DNA of 64,000 bases, taken from the NCBI GenBank assembly GCA_034769895.1, contig CM068373.1, forward strand, positions 201,294,134-201,358,133, written 5' to 3'. The notes under the pieces were generated by a model. It did no database searches. It was given only the letters and a program-made list of their open reading frames with translations, and was not told where the DNA came from. The translations under genes and the position numbers were made by a program. Numbering within the stretch: the stretch's first letter is position 1; each line of letters begins with the position of its first letter. Below, in pieces: positions 1 to 12,157 of this stretch. Origin of the DNA: Magicicada septendecula. Taxonomy: Eukaryota > Arthropoda > Insecta > Hemiptera > Cicadidae.

Positions 1-2194
1 GAAACACTAAGTAAATTATAATGAACACTAAATAATTTAAGAAAGTGCAAGTGAAAAATAAATACAAATATTGTCTATCATAAAAGTAGTAAGAGGAGAG
101 TATGCTAAGGTAAAGACTTAGTAAAATAACATGTTTTAGTTTTAAGAGTGAACAATAACATTTAACAAAGTTACAATGAATAACATTTAGAATAGGACAT
201 TGATTCAGTAAATAATGAACACTAAGTAGTGATATTCACTGTGATGACTAGGAAATAGTATTGTTATAACTTAAAAATGTATTGTAAAAGTTTAAAGGTG
301 TGATTCACAAGGAAAAGTAAGAAGATGGTGATAACATGGAAGGGAGAGAAAAAAGCATTAGAAAATAAGTCTGTATTAACATTAAGTAAATGCCCATGTT
401 ATAAGGGGAGTTTAATGATAAAAAAGTGCAATAAAGGTGAGATTGTTTAGCACCAGAACAACAAATAAGAAATAATGAATTGTATAAACTGTTGTTTATG
501 AATTGGATATGGCTGTAAGAGTCATACAGACCATAGACCTAGATGTTATATGTTATATTGGAAATGAATAGCAAATAATTAGCAAGTAAGATTGAATAAC
601 ACAGTTGTTACTAACAAAGACTAAATTAAAACACATCCAGAGACATTAAAACTAATTATAAATGCAAAATAACAATTTAGGACTAGACGGAATATATTGT
701 GTATGAAGCCACAAAAATCCAGTAATGGCTACTTAAATGTGAAACAGGCCTAACGGTCAAACATAAACAATTACTGATTGTATAAAAATCACCATGTAGT
801 GGACAAATCCAAGGTGACTAATTCATCAAGGATGAATGGTAGTTATTATTAAAAACAAAATAGTAAATTAGGGCATTATATAAACAAAGAAGTGTAATTA
901 GTAAGTATGAAATTAATTGTAAACTTAGAGAACTTGATAAAACCCAATATTGTCGGGTACCAAAATAATCTTTGTGAGAAAATATAAATGACAATGCATT
1001 TAGATAATAACTCAGAAGGAAGATAAGAGGAGGAAGAAAGTCCGAAGATATGGGAAGATTTGAAAGGAATTAGAAAATTGATAACAATGTGTTCATGTTC
1101 AGCTCACCCAATGAGAGCAATGGTGTAACCATGGAAACGACCGTTTAACGAGGTAATTACCGTTAAATACAATTACTTAGAAAGTGACGCTATCGCAAGC
1201 CAGATGCGAATTTTCTGTACAACACATTTTAATATTTAAACCAGCTTAAAAGTAAAACCAAGTATAGAAATTGATCGTAAAGAAGTCTGATGGATGCGGA
1301 ATACCATTTCCAGAGGGAGAAGACGTTTAATTCCAGACGAAATATCTAAATAAGTCCAAACAACTTTGAAAAAGATGCCGAAGCTTGAATAAAGAACACA
1401 GGAATAATATTGATGCCATAATCCTTCCTTCTCGACATCCCGAGTAATTCCGTACTGCAATGCTGTTAAGTATCAGTTAAATTATTTCAACATCCAAAAA
1501 ATAAACGCACTTTGAATATTTCTCAATGTATGTGGAATACCACTAAATCATTTTTATTCTCTTGCAAGGATTTGGATTGTAATATTAGTCACTGAAAATT
1601 TGTTAACTATAGAACTAGCCTCATATTTATGTACGACTTTTAAACTTCTTGTATGATACTTAAACAAAACAATTACCACTACACATTATCCTACTTAAGG
1701 AAAAAACATTGTAAGGTTGTGTATTTTTAATATTGTAACTGCATCTGAACCTTTTAACGTGATCCAAACAACCCACAAACATCGACTGAAATATTTGTTG
1801 ATCGGCGAAATAAAACGCCATACTGTTTATTTGTATTCAAAAGTCGATAGTTTAACCCTGGAAAGAGTCTTATAAAGAATTATCCGGTGCAGAATTATAT
1901 ATGAACAAATTAATTACAACTTGTGTCTATAAAATATTAACTTCAAATTTATAATAAATTTATACTGTGTGTTTATTTAAATCGTGTTTTATTTTCAGTA
2001 GCAAAGTGTATGTTTAAAAATATATTGTATAGTGAAGGTTTCCGATGCGACGTCTAGCGCGCAAGTAGCGAATACTGCAACTGCTAACTCGATTGACAAA
2101 AAAATTGAGAGAAGGCGGGACGGATTGAATTCGTCGTCTCGTTCAAATAGAACGTCGATAAGGAAACAATTTTAATTGTTTTATATAAACAATT

Positions 2195-2209
2195 TGGCGC
2201 CACCCGGAG
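2195..2209 (+). other. PBS-like motif inside the A LTR
   Basis: TGGCGCCACCCGGAG preceded by ATAAACAATT. It resembles the true PBS junction 222 bp downstream, where ATAAAC also precedes TTGGCGACC. It is also present in the 3' LTR near 11939. It looks like an old LTR-end/PBS junction now inside the LTR. Confidence 0.5.
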
Positions 2210-2318
2210 ATTATCCACTACGTTTGAACCTCAGATCGGGAACCACGATACCTGGTCCCCAGTACGTTCGCTACGGGCCCAAACATCGTGAATTACATCG
2301 CCGTGCGAGGACGCAGTG

Positions 2319-2370
2319 GTAAGAAACACAGACAGATTTTTACACTCAGACACACTGTTATATTTTACAG
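2319..2370 (+). other. Possible 52-nt intron in the A LTR/leader
   Basis: A donor-like GTAAGA follows CAGTG at 2319, and a T-rich acceptor ending TTTTACAG lies at 2363-2370. Length and composition fit a short insect intron. The same bases are in the 3' LTR near 12063-12114, so the genomic copies are unspliced. No transcript evidence is available. Confidence 0.25.
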
Positions 2371-2416
2371 AGGTATACGAGAGAAGAACACGAGACACGA
2401 GATAAACGTAATAAAT

Positions 2417-2436
2417 TGGCGACCAACCGGTGGAGC
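2417..2436 (+). other. Element A primer-binding site
   Basis: TGGCGACCAACCGGTGGAGC lies three bases after the LTR terminus. The leading TGG is expected for pairing with a tRNA CCA end. The tRNA was not identified. Confidence 0.7.
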
Positions 2437-2488
2437 TTGAAAAAAGGAAGATACGAAGTTCTAGCGGCGGTCACGAAAGGAAATCAAG

Positions 2489-2968
2489 ATGCACACAAGA
2501 GGTTTATCAAAAAAGTTGGCAAAGGAGAAAGAGAGGGAAGAAAATAGAGGGGAAGAGGAGGAAGGAACATTGATGGAAGAAGTGGAGACAGCAGTAACCA
2601 CCACAGAACCAACCCAAGACGAAGAAGTGGAACCACAGGAGGGAGATAGGGAGGAAGCCAGAGGAGGTATGGATTTACAAAAATTATGGGAATTGATTAA
2701 CGAAAATTTTAAGAAACAGAAGGAAGAAATAAACGAATATTTTAAGAAACAGGAGGATAAATTCGACGGAATGAAGTGAGAAACCAGTGAAAATTTTAAG
2801 AAACAGGAGGAGAAATTCGACAAGAATGAGGAGAGTCTGAAACAGATGAACAAAGAAACCAATGACAATTTGAAACAGATCAATGAGAAAATAGTGAGTA
2901 CAAATGAAAGTACTAAGGAAGAATTGAGGAAAACAGTTAACCAAAATAATGAAACATTACAACAATGA
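2489..2968 (+). pseudogene. Element A gag, N-terminal coiled-coil part (broken)
   Basis: The ATG at 2489 opens a very acidic, Glu/Lys-rich frame that starts MHTRGLSKK. The same start pattern is seen in element B at 13210 (MHNTRGRTKK). A TGA at 2777-2779 interrupts the frame. Past it the same frame continues as heptad-like repeats built on NFKKQEE and closes with TGA at 2966-2968. The main gag ORF at 2965 is in a different frame, so one stop and one frameshift separate this N-terminal segment from the rest. Coiled-coil N-termini are common in insect gypsy-like Gag and would serve particle assembly. I infer that it was once a single gag with the ORF at 2965. Confidence 0.65.
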
Positions 2969-4524
2969 TTGATGGAGGAAATTCAGCAAAGAAACGAAGA
3001 ATTGAAGGAAGAATTGAAGGAACAGCTGAAGGAGGACCACGAGAAAATAAAGAAGAAATGAAGCTGCAGATGGCACACCAATTGATGGAGTACCGAGAAG
3101 AAGCAAAGCAGCAGATTACGGAAATCAATGACAAATTAGAGGAAACGTTGGAGAAGCTAGAGAAGACCAACGAAAATGTTTCTGGAGTCCGCGAGGAAGT
3201 ACTCGATAAAATGAACCATCTCGAGGGAGAGAATAAAAGGAGAATTGAGGAGGGTCAGGTAGAAACAGTCAGAAGATGTGCCCACATGGACCAGGACATA
3301 CATCAAGTCCGGGAAGAAAACCAGAAGGAGGTAGCAGCTGTACGAACAGACTTGAGAGAACGAATGGAAGGAGTTTACAGTAACTTAAATAAAATAGACA
3401 GCAAAGTAGACAAAAATCAACAAAGGATTGACGAAATGCGCAGAATAGAAGAGTCATTACGGGAAGAAGTGGACGCCTGGCGTGACCGACCATGTAACAA
3501 TAATCATGTCATGAACACGGACAACAGAGATACTATTAACTTCCGTAATTATAAAAGGAACCCTATTGAGTTCTTGAAAAGGGTAGAAGAGTTAATCATC
3601 AAAAATCGAGAGACCCGGTGGACAGTAATAAGAGGAATGCTGGACGAAATGTTCAAGGAGACCTATGACAACTGGTGGACTGCCACCCAACCAGACATCC
3701 AAAACATTCAAGAATTTAAGACCCAGTTCAAGGCTAAATACTGGTCTGAATCGACTCAGAACATGGTCCGCAATAACCTGAGCAATGGAAGGTATGAAAA
3801 TCAAAATGGACAATCCCTTACCTCCTACTTCTTGGGAAAAATCTGCATGGCCAGGAATTTGGAACCACGTATACCAGAAGAGTGTCTGGTAATACAGTTA
3901 TCTTACCACTACGACGACGCCATCCAAAAAGCACGGATGTACAGCCAGGTAAAGACCATCCAAGACATGGCTAGATTATTGGAAAGCCATGAACACGAGC
4001 GGCAGTACAGAAAAAATAGAGTGTCCAGTTTCAGGAATAATAGAATAAACGAGGGACAAGTACCTCCAAATCAACAGGGAGATAATAAGCCACCGGTAAA
4101 CAACCCTAACAATTATCAAGGGAACCCACGGGGCAATAACGCCCCCAGAAATTTTAGCAGAAGTGGAACCAGTAATAATAACAACTTCAGGAACAACTAC
4201 AGGGGTAACTACCCATCGAATGGTTACAACAACAATTATCGCCCTGGAAACAATAACAATAACCATAACAATAATCCAGGATACCGGCCACAGGTAAATT
4301 ATATGAGGGGACAAAGACAACGGAGTCCAGGAAGAAACTATCCCCCATCTAACTATCGGCGAACGTACTTTAACCAGGTGCCCGATACAAGAAGTCACCC
4401 ATTCGAAGAAGATCGCAGGAACAGCGTGGATGACTGGAACAATCGACAGGAACCGAACGCTAACCAACCATCAAACACTAATGAAGTTAGGGACAATGAG
4501 GTCAACCCTCATTTAAACGCTTAA
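2965..4524 (+). CDS. gag: Element A Gag (retrotransposon gag domain)
   Basis: This 519-residue frame encodes the structural protein that packages element RNA. Residues 1-175 are charged coiled coil. A retrotransposon-gag core follows at about 195-335, with NPIEFLKRVEELI near its start, paired Trp residues, and FKTQFKAKYWSESTQN near the middle. The last 180 residues are rich in Asn, Arg and Gly (NNNN runs) and probably bind nucleic acid; no CCHC knuckle is visible. The core resembles the Gag of elements C and F. The ATG at 2965 is simply the first in the open frame; the native protein probably began upstream at 2489. Pol starts about five bases after its stop, in another frame. Confidence 0.85.
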   Translation: MIDGGNSAKKRRIEGRIEGTAEGGPRENKEEMKLQMAHQLMEYREEAKQQITEINDKLEETLEKLEKTNENVSGVREEVLDKMNHLEGENKRRIEEGQVETVRRCAHMDQDIHQVREENQKEVAAVRTDLRERMEGVYSNLNKIDSKVDKNQQRIDEMRRIEESLREEVDAWRDRPCNNNHVMNTDNRDTINFRNYKRNPIEFLKRVEELIIKNRETRWTVIRGMLDEMFKETYDNWWTATQPDIQNIQEFKTQFKAKYWSESTQNMVRNNLSNGRYENQNGQSLTSYFLGKICMARNLEPRIPEECLVIQLSYHYDDAIQKARMYSQVKTIQDMARLLESHEHERQYRKNRVSSFRNNRINEGQVPPNQQGDNKPPVNNPNNYQGNPRGNNAPRNFSRSGTSNNNNFRNNYRGNYPSNGYNNNYRPGNNNNNHNNNPGYRPQVNYMRGQRQRSPGRNYPPSNYRRTYFNQVPDTRSHPFEEDRRNSVDDWNNRQEPNANQPSNTNEVRDNEVNPHLNA

Positions 4525-4529
4525 AGCCA

Positions 4530-5405
4530 GTGAAAACTGTGGACAGCGCATCACTGGACCAATCTCTTGGGGAATGTACGACGACGAAAGATATAATCAC
4601 TATAATAACAGCGCATTATCTAAAAAATATCAGAGAGGAATTGGTGGAAGAAAGTAATCAACCAATGCCCAGCCGAAATAGTGAGATAGTGTACGTAAAT
4701 GCCCAGATCAATGGAGTAATGTCAACATTAATGATCGACACTGGATCCAACATATCTTTAATTGACCAAATAGAGTTAAACAAAATACAACAAGAAAGTA
4801 GTACACCAATACCAACTCTACCAATAAATAACATAACAATTATCGGTGCTACCGGCAGACAAAACAAAACTGTCCGGAAACAAGTGTCCCTGGAACTTGA
4901 AAGTGAAGGCCTAACATTCACTATGTCTTTTCTTGTTGCCAGTGGCCTACCATTCTCAATACTTGTGGGATGTGACATACTCCGACAATATTCTGCTATA
5001 ATTAATCTAAAGCAGGGAGAAGTGTTATTAAACACGGAAAATGGAATATGGACAACCAGTATAGTGAAGGGTGTTAACTTACCTTCAATAAACCACTGTT
5101 ATACAATATTACAAAATAATTACTGTCAACAAGTACAGGTAAAAATAATGGATAAATGGGAAGACGAAGAAATATGGTCAAACAAGTTGGAGGAGATCAG
5201 ACAATTCCAAAGAGAAGTACGAGATCAAAACATTAGTGCCAACCAGGCAGAGGATCTCATAAAAATTTACAATCAATACCGACACATTTTTTCTGATGCC
5301 CCGGGAAAGGTAAAAGATTATCAATATAAAATTATATTTAAGGAGCCCGTGGATTTTAAGAAAAAATCATATCCTATCGCATACTCTCAAAGAAAAACGC
5401 AGTGA
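4530..5405 (+). pseudogene. pol: Element A pol, protease and start of RT (frameshifted end)
   Basis: Encodes the aspartic protease that processes the polyprotein. The active-site triad is intact in LMIDTGSNISLI at about residues 67-78, followed by the flap-like TIIGATG and the C-terminal hydrophobic strand around VGCDILRQYSAIINL. The last 90 residues are the linker into RT and end at SYPIAYS, where the frame is lost. The RT continues in another frame from 5402, so a single-base shift in the A-rich stretch near 5390-5400 separates them; element G keeps the corresponding RT joint open. The ATG at 4530 follows the gag stop at 4522-4524. An upstream frameshift to express pol is usual in this family but not demonstrated here. 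Confidence 0.8.
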
Positions 5406-6613
5406 AGGCCGAGATCAACCGGATGATGGAAGAGGATATAATAGAATTAACCCAATCCCCGTATACAAGTCCGATAGTGGCGATACCAAAGAAGGACGGC
5501 AAGGTAAGAATATGCCTTGATGCTAGAGAAATCAACAAGATGATAGTAAATGATAGAACGTCCCCAAGCGAAATTGAAGAAATCCTTAAGAAATTCCATT
5601 GCACGAAATACATCAGCGCATGGGATACAGTCTGCGGATACTGGCAGGTAGAGCTACACCCGAACAGTAGAAAATACTTAGCTTTTCTGTTCGATGGGAG
5701 AAACTACCAATTCAAGAGACTGCCATTCGGATTAATTAATTCGGTTGCTGTATTCGTCCAGTGTATGGATCAGATACTGGGACAAGAGGTACTTAACTTT
5801 ACCACCGTCTATGTGGATGACTTATTGATCACATCATCAAATTGGCAAGACCACTGTAATAGAGTAGAAACAGTTTTGAAAAAATTATCAGATAACCATA
5901 TTACCCTTAAGCTGGACAAATCCAAATTTATAGCCAGCAAGGTACAATTTTTAGGTTTTAATCTGACCGAAGAAGGTATCACCCCTTCAGCAGAGAAGGT
6001 CGAAGCAATACAAAGATTCCCAACACCTAGAAATAAAAAACAGCTGCAATCTTTCCTTGGAATATGCAAGTATTATCGGAAATTCCAGGACCATTATTCC
6101 AAGCTAACAGCACAATTTCAAAAACAGTTATCCGCAAAAAATAAATGGACATGGGGAGCCGACCAAGACAAGGTATTCGAACAAATAAAAGAAAAATTTT
6201 TAGACACCGTCATGCTACACCATCCGGATTTCCAAAAACCATTTTTCATGAATTGTGATGCGAGCGACGTGAGTGTCGGTGCTGTCTTGTATCAAGAAGA
6301 TGATAAAGGGCAACATATGGTCATAAGCTTTGCCAGTAGGACCCTAAATGCATGTGAAAGGAACTACCACGTCACGGAAAAGGAGTTACTTAGTGTTGTA
6401 TTCGCCTGCGACAAATTCAGGACATACATTTTAGGGTACAACGTAACCGTGAGGAGTGACCATCGATCAATATCTTTCCTTAAACAATGCAAGCTTAGCC
6501 ATGAAAGACTGACCCGATGGATATTACTATTGCAGGAATACCATATCAACTGGGAATACATACCAGGAAAGAAAAATATTGCTGCTGACATATTATCACG
6601 TATCAACATCTAG
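5402..6613 (+). pseudogene. pol: Element A pol, reverse transcriptase and RNase H
   Basis: Copies element RNA to DNA. RT motifs run in order: SPYTSPIVAIPKKDGKVR (about residues 18-35), CLDAREINK, WDTVCGYWQVELHP, FKRLPFGL, and the catalytic YVDD in TTVYVDDLLIT (about 138-148). The connection domain follows. RNase H carries NCDASDVSVGAVLYQ (first Asp), TEKELLSVVFA (catalytic Glu) and RSDHRSI (second Asp). The frame closes with TAG at 6611-6613 just after ADILSRINI, yet the integrase continues in the same frame, so this is a nonsense change; element G has a sense codon there. Confidence 0.9.
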
Positions 6614-7897
6614 CAACAAACATTCGACGGAGAAAAAGAGTTGCTAGTCAAAGTATATAACATCATTAAAGATAGAAAGGATCTGGAAAAGATAACGCTG
6701 GAGATAAGCCAACAGCAGAATGTGGACCCAAAGATAGTGAATATCAGAGAAAGAATACTGAAGGAAGAAGAACTCCTTGTACAGTATTATAAAGTACATG
6801 ACAATTTATTACTCATCAGAAATAACCCTAGTGTCGGAGAATGGAAACTAGTAATCCCATCTACAACCGAAGAACAGATAATCATGGACTACCACATCCG
6901 GTACGGCCATATGGGTGCCATGAAAGTAGTAAAGGCACTAGAAGAGCAAGTATATATCAAGAGTATCTATCGAAAGGTAAGCCGAACCATACAAAAATGT
7001 CACATCTGTCAAATGGTGAAATACAACAATACTAAGAAGGAGGGTATGATGATACCCATAATATCAAGCCAAAAATTAGAGAGAGTATTTCTTGATATTT
7101 GTGGTCCGTTTCCTCGCAGTGGAGGAAGACACAGATTTAAATTCATCATATTCGATCACTTTACCAAATATACCAAATTATATTCTATTAACCGTGCTAC
7201 TACCAAGAAACCCATTGAAATTATATTGGACAACTATATACAAGAAGTGGGAAAACCGACGGCCATAATAACCGATCATGGGACCCAGTTTAAAGGAAAT
7301 TTGTGGAAAAATAAACTCTGGGAACATGGTATCAAAACATACAAAACATCTGTTTATCATCCCAGCAGTAACCCAGCTGAGAGAGTGCTTAGAGAAGTGG
7401 GCCGAATTCTGAGGACCTACTGCCACAACAAACAAAAGGAGTGGCACAATTACCTAAAGTCCACTGAAGAATTTATAAACCTTGCTTACCACAACTTCAC
7501 TGAAACCACACCATACTCAATGATGTTTGAACGACCACCACCTAGGGAGATAAACGATTTAATTAAATTTCCCACCAATACCGAATACCAGTTCGAAAGA
7601 AGAAGAATTTATAACAAAATTGCAGAGAAGGTAGAGCAGCAGAAAAATAAATACTTTAAGAACCATCTACATACGATCAAGTACCAGATAGAAGAGAGTG
7701 TATTAATAAAGAACAGGGAATTACCCAGCTCCATAGAAGGCATTACGAAAAAATTACTATTGCTATATGTAGGGCCGTACACTATCACACAATACAAGGG
7801 CAACAACACATATGAAATAACCAACCCCACCACCCAGAAAATAAAGGGGGTATATAACCAAGCATTGATTAAAAAATACTATGACAGTCAAACTTAA
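6614..7897 (+). pseudogene. pol: Element A pol, integrase
   Basis: Inserts the cDNA into the genome. It is in frame with RT-RNase H across the TAG at 6611. The zinc-binding H2C2 module is present (HIRYGHMG ... KCHICQ). The catalytic core has Asp in VFLDICGPF, Asp in IITDHGTQF and Glu in HPSSNPAER, spaced close to the usual 35 residues. A GPY/F-type C-terminal module follows (LYVGPYTITQYKGNNTYEI) and the frame ends at TAA 7895. Compared with element G, the stretch before DHFTKY is two residues shorter. Gene order protease-RT-RNase H-integrase is diagnostic of Ty3/gypsy. Confidence 0.9.
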
Positions 7898-9084
7898 CTG
7901 AAAAGAAGTCAAGTTGAAAAAGCCAACCAAGTTAGTTGGAATAAAAAGAAAGAATAATAATACAAGCAGATGAAGTTTGCTGATAAATCATAATGAAAAA
8001 ATATATATAAAAAATGAATTTCAAAATTCAAAAAAGTTATGTAAGGACAGCTTACACAGATATTTCGAGAATATTTTAGACCAATCATAAAAATGGAGAA
8101 ATAAAATTACCAAGAATCCACATAAAGTAAGAAACACTAACTTACTATAATATTTGAGTAAAAATTAATAATAAGGGAGTGAAGTTACAAAACATTCCTA
8201 ACAGAATAAGATTAAGTTACAATAATCTTTAGCCAAAATATGAGGCACAAAAAAGCAAAACATACTATAAAGGAATAAGCTACAAATATTCCTAACTAGT
8301 AAGAAACACTAACTTACTATGATATTTAAAAAAGTTATGAAAAACAAAAGGGTATCAATCAAAATGATCAACTTCTACTGCTATTTAGAACGAATTGGGA
8401 AGTAAGATTAAGAAAACCAATGATCAAAAAACGAAATAAATAAAATAAACATTCTAAGAGTTGTAATATGAATTGAGATGAAACAAAAAGTAATTAAAAA
8501 TTAATAAAAATGTGAATTGTATCAATAAAAAGCAAGGCTTCAAGTATTACTAAGCAGTATCTATGGAGAAAGATGAAAAAATATATGACCCGAACTGAGC
8601 AATAATGAAATATAAAGGTAAAAGATTCCCAACAAATGTTATGATTATTATTATTATGTTGAGTCACGAGATGACTGTATTTAAGATTCGTTAATTGAGA
8701 TTGACTGTTGAATAAGTCCAGCAATCATTTTACTGAGCAGGGATGATGTTCCCCTGATCTCAAATTAAGAGTAGTTTTGAACGACGGAGTTAGGTAAGCC
8801 AATAAAGCCCATCCGAATCGATTGCAGCTACAAGGTTAAGTTCGTTAGGGAAAATAAAATTTATAAGGAATAATTTATAATAAAAAATCGATAACCCAGT
8901 TCGTAATAAGAAAAAATGACGAAGAAAAGAATCAGAAGAAAGGAAATAAAAGATACAGAATTAAGCATAAAAAATCGAGTGAGAAGCAGGAGAGTTTAAG
9001 AAGAAAATGATACAATACAATTGATAATTTCATCAAACTTAGAATCACGTTTTATAAAATGATCAATTTGGTGGGAGAGCATTA
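7898..9084 (+). other. Element A non-coding tail between integrase and 3' LTR
   Basis: About 1.2 kb of AT-rich sequence with no credible ORF and no env-like gene. It holds three short hairpins with the same GTAAG/CTTAC stem, at 8041-8055, 8127-8145 and 8299-8317, the last two in a repeated motif containing AAACACTAA. A similar hairpin occurs in the matching region of element B. The purine-rich stretch GGTGGGAGAG at 9070-9079 is a good polypurine-tract candidate just before the LTR. Confidence 0.6.
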
Positions 9085-12000
9085 TATAACATCACCAAAT
9101 TCAGATAAATTTTGATAGCAATAAGTATGTATAAAAAATGCTAAATGATACTATGTTTGAATAAATAAATTATGTGGAGAGTAAAAAATAAATAAAAAGG
9201 TAATTAACATGGAAGGAGAAGGAGTAATAAACCGAAACTGATTAATAAAGAAACTAAAATAATAGACTGACAGACAAACGACATTGACCCAACCCCAGAG
9301 ATTGGCCAGTTAAGAAACCAGTTAAGAAATCAAAATAAAGAAAACAAGACGAATGAAGGAGAAGAAGAATGAAAACCCAGAGAGAACAAACCCACAAGGA
9401 AGAAACCAAAATGAAACGCGTCAAGAAAACTAGACAAGTAATAAAAAATAGAGAAGGGAGAAGTAATGTAATCCAAAATAATAAAGACAATGAAACCGGT
9501 TAAGAACCAAAACTATTAATGAATGTTAGTATCGATAAAATGACAGTTATAAACAGTCAGTAATATGAAACAATGTATAAAAGTACACTAACCAAAGAGT
9601 TAGGGATATATGTAATTTGTTAACAAAGAAAGACACAATATTAATAATTTTATATAGATAGTATGTAGAGAAAGAGAATAAAATGATGAGAAATAAATGG
9701 AAGTTGAATTAGTGAAAGTTATTTATCCTAGAGTGATATAATAATAAAGAAACACTAAGTAAATTATAATGAACACTAAATAATTTAAGAAAGTGCAAGT
9801 GAAAAATAAATACAAATATTGTCTATCATAAAAGTAGTAAGAGGAGAGTATGCTAAGGTAAAGACTTAGTAAAATAACATGTTTTAGTTTTAAGAGTGAA
9901 CAATAACATTTAACAAAGATACAATGAATAACATTTAGAATAGGACATTGATTCAGTAAATAATGAACACTAAGTAGTGATATTCACTGTGATGACTAGG
10001 AAATAGTATTGTTATAACTTAAAAATGTATTGTAAAAATTTAAAGGTGTGATTCACAAGGAAAAGTAAGAAGATGGTGTTAACATGGAAGGGAGAGAAAA
10101 AAGCATTAGAAAATAAGTCTGCATTAACATTAAGTAAATGCCCATGTTATAAGGGGAGTTTAATGATAAAAAAGTGCAATAAAGGTGAGATTGTTTAGCA
10201 CCAGAACAACAAATAAGAAATAATGAATTGTATAAACTGTTGTTTATGAATTGGATATGGCTGTAAGAGTCATACAGACCATAGACCTAGATGTTATATG
10301 TTATATTAGAAATGAATAGCAAATAATTAACAAGTAAGATTGAATAACACAGTTGTTACTAACAAAGACTAAATTAAAACACATCCAGAGACATTAAACC
10401 TAATTATAAATGCAAAATAACAATTTAGGACTAGACGGAATATATTGTGTATGAAGCCACAAAAATCCAATGGCTACTTATATGTGAAACAGGTCTAACG
10501 GTCAAACATAAACACTTACTGATTGTATAAAAATCACCATGTAATGGACAAATCCAAGGTGACTAATTCATCAAGGATGAATGGTAGTTATTATTAAAAA
10601 CCAAATAGTAAATTAAGGCATTATATAAACAAAGAAGTGTAATTAGTAAGTATGAAATTAATTGTAAACTTAGAGAACTTGATAAAACCCAATATTGTGG
10701 GGTACCAAAATAATCTTTGTGAGAAAATATAAATGACAGTGCATTTAGATAATAACTCAGAAGGAAGATAAGAGGAGGAAGAAAGTCCGAAGATATGGGA
10801 AGATTTGAAAGGAATTAGAAAATTGATAACAATGTGTTCATGTTCAGCTCACCCAATGAGAGCAATGGTGTAACCATGGAAACGACCGTTTAACGAGGTA
10901 ATTACCGTTAAATACAATTACTTAGAAAGTGACGCTATCGCAAGCCAGATGCGAATTTTCTGTACAACACATTTTAATATTTAAACCAGCTTAAAAGTAA
11001 AACCAAGTATAGAAATTGATCGTAAAGAAGTCTGATGGATGCGGAATACCATTTCCAGAGGGAGAAGACGTTTAATTCCAGACGAAATATCTAAATAAGT
11101 CCAAACAACTTTGAAAAAGATGCCGAAGCTTGAATAAAGAACACAGGAATAATATTGATGCCATAATCCTTCCTTCTCGACATCCCGAGTAATTCCGTAC
11201 TGCAATGCTGTTAAGTATCAGTTAAATTATTTCAACTTCCAAAAAATAAACGCACTTTGAATATTTCTCAATGTATGTGGAATACCACTAAATCATTTTT
11301 ATTCTCTTGCAAGGATTTGGATTGTAATATTAGTCACTGAAAATTTGTTAACTATAGAACTAACCTCGTATTTATGTACGACTTTTAAAATTCTTGTATG
11401 ACACTTAAACAAAACAATTACCACTACACATTATCCTACTTAAGGAAAAAACATTGTAAGGTTGTGTATTTTTAATATTGTAACTGCATCTGAACCTTTT
11501 AACGTGATCCAAACAACCCACAAACATCGACTGAAATATTTGTTGATCGGCGAAATAAAACGCCATACTGTTTATTTGTATTCAAAAGTCGATAGTTTAA
11601 CCCTGGAAAGAGTCTTATAAAGAATTATCCGGTGCAGAATTATATATGAGCAAATTAATTACAACTTGTGTCTATAAAATATTAACTTCAAATTTATAAT
11701 AAATTTATACTGTGTGTTTATTTAAATCGTGTTTTATTTTCAGTAGCAAAGTGTATGTTTAAAAATATAATGTATAGTGAAGGTTTCCGATGCGACGTCT
11801 AGCGCGCAAGTAGCGAATACTACAACTGCTAACTCGATTGACAAAAAATTGAGAGAAGGCGGGACGGATTGAATTCGTCGTCTCGTTCAAATAGAACGTC
11901 GATAAGGAAACAATTTTAATTGTTTTATATAAACAATTTGGCGCCACCCGGAGATTATCCACTACGTTTGAACCTCAGATCGGGAACCACGATACCTGGT

Positions 12001-12157
12001 CCCCAGTACGTTCGCTACGGGCCCAAACATCGTGAATTACATCGCCGTGCGAGGACGCAGTGGTAAGAAACACAGACACATTTTTACACTCAGACACACT
12101 GTTATATTTTACAGAGGTATACGAGAGAAGAACACGAGACACGAGATAAACGTTATA
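9085..12157 (+). repeat. Element A 3' LTR
   Basis: The stretch 9749-12157 is confirmed by its match to 1-2413. The left boundary at 9085 is inferred: it begins TATAACATCACCAAAT, close to the verified F LTR start TATAACAGCACCAAAT; it follows a purine tract; and TATAAC is the inverse of the terminus GTTATA at 12152-12157. Total length would be 3073 bp, which is long for this superfamily. Confidence 0.75.

Larger units (their letters stand above)
1..2413 (+). repeat. Element A 5' LTR (partial)
   Basis: Matches 9749-12157 with scattered substitutions and small indels. The two copies stop matching just after 2409, and the last common bases are the terminus GTAATA here and GTTATA in the 3' copy. 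A PBS follows at 2417. The LTR contains a short hairpin near 2164-2181 (arms AAACAATT / AATTGTTT), an AT-rich TATA-like run at 2181-2190, and a second PBS-like motif at 2195. Apparent ORFs in it, such as one of 74 codons on the minus strand at 1236-1460, lie inside the LTR and show no family similarity. Confidence 0.85.
1..12157 (+). mobile_element. Element A: Ty3/gypsy LTR retrotransposon, 5' LTR cut by window edge
   Basis: The order is LTR, PBS, gag, protease, RT-RNase H, integrase, long non-coding tail, LTR. Positions 1-2413 recur almost base for base at 9749-12157, which defines the LTR pair. The 3' LTR begins further left, at 9085, so about 660 bp of the 5' LTR lie outside the window. 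Protease-RT-RNase H-integrase order is that of Ty3/gypsy (Metaviridae). Coding frames are interrupted only a few times (stops near 2777 and 2966, a frameshift near 5400, a stop at 6611), so the copy is fairly young but inactive. Its right end abuts the point where the left LTR of element B resumes, which indicates insertion into B. Confidence 0.9.

Noticed and set aside
3976..4467. Long minus-strand ORF opposite the A gag Asn-rich tail
   Set aside because: It is a shadow of the real gag frame with Val/Ile runs produced by antisense Asn and Asp codons.
7898..9084. An env-like gene downstream of A integrase
   Set aside because: No ORF of useful length and no signal peptide or membrane segment in this AT-rich stretch.
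1236..11205. A 74-codon minus-strand ORF present identically in both A LTRs (1236-1460 and 10981-11205)
   Set aside because: Its repetition follows from the LTR duplication; no motif, and antisense to element transcription.
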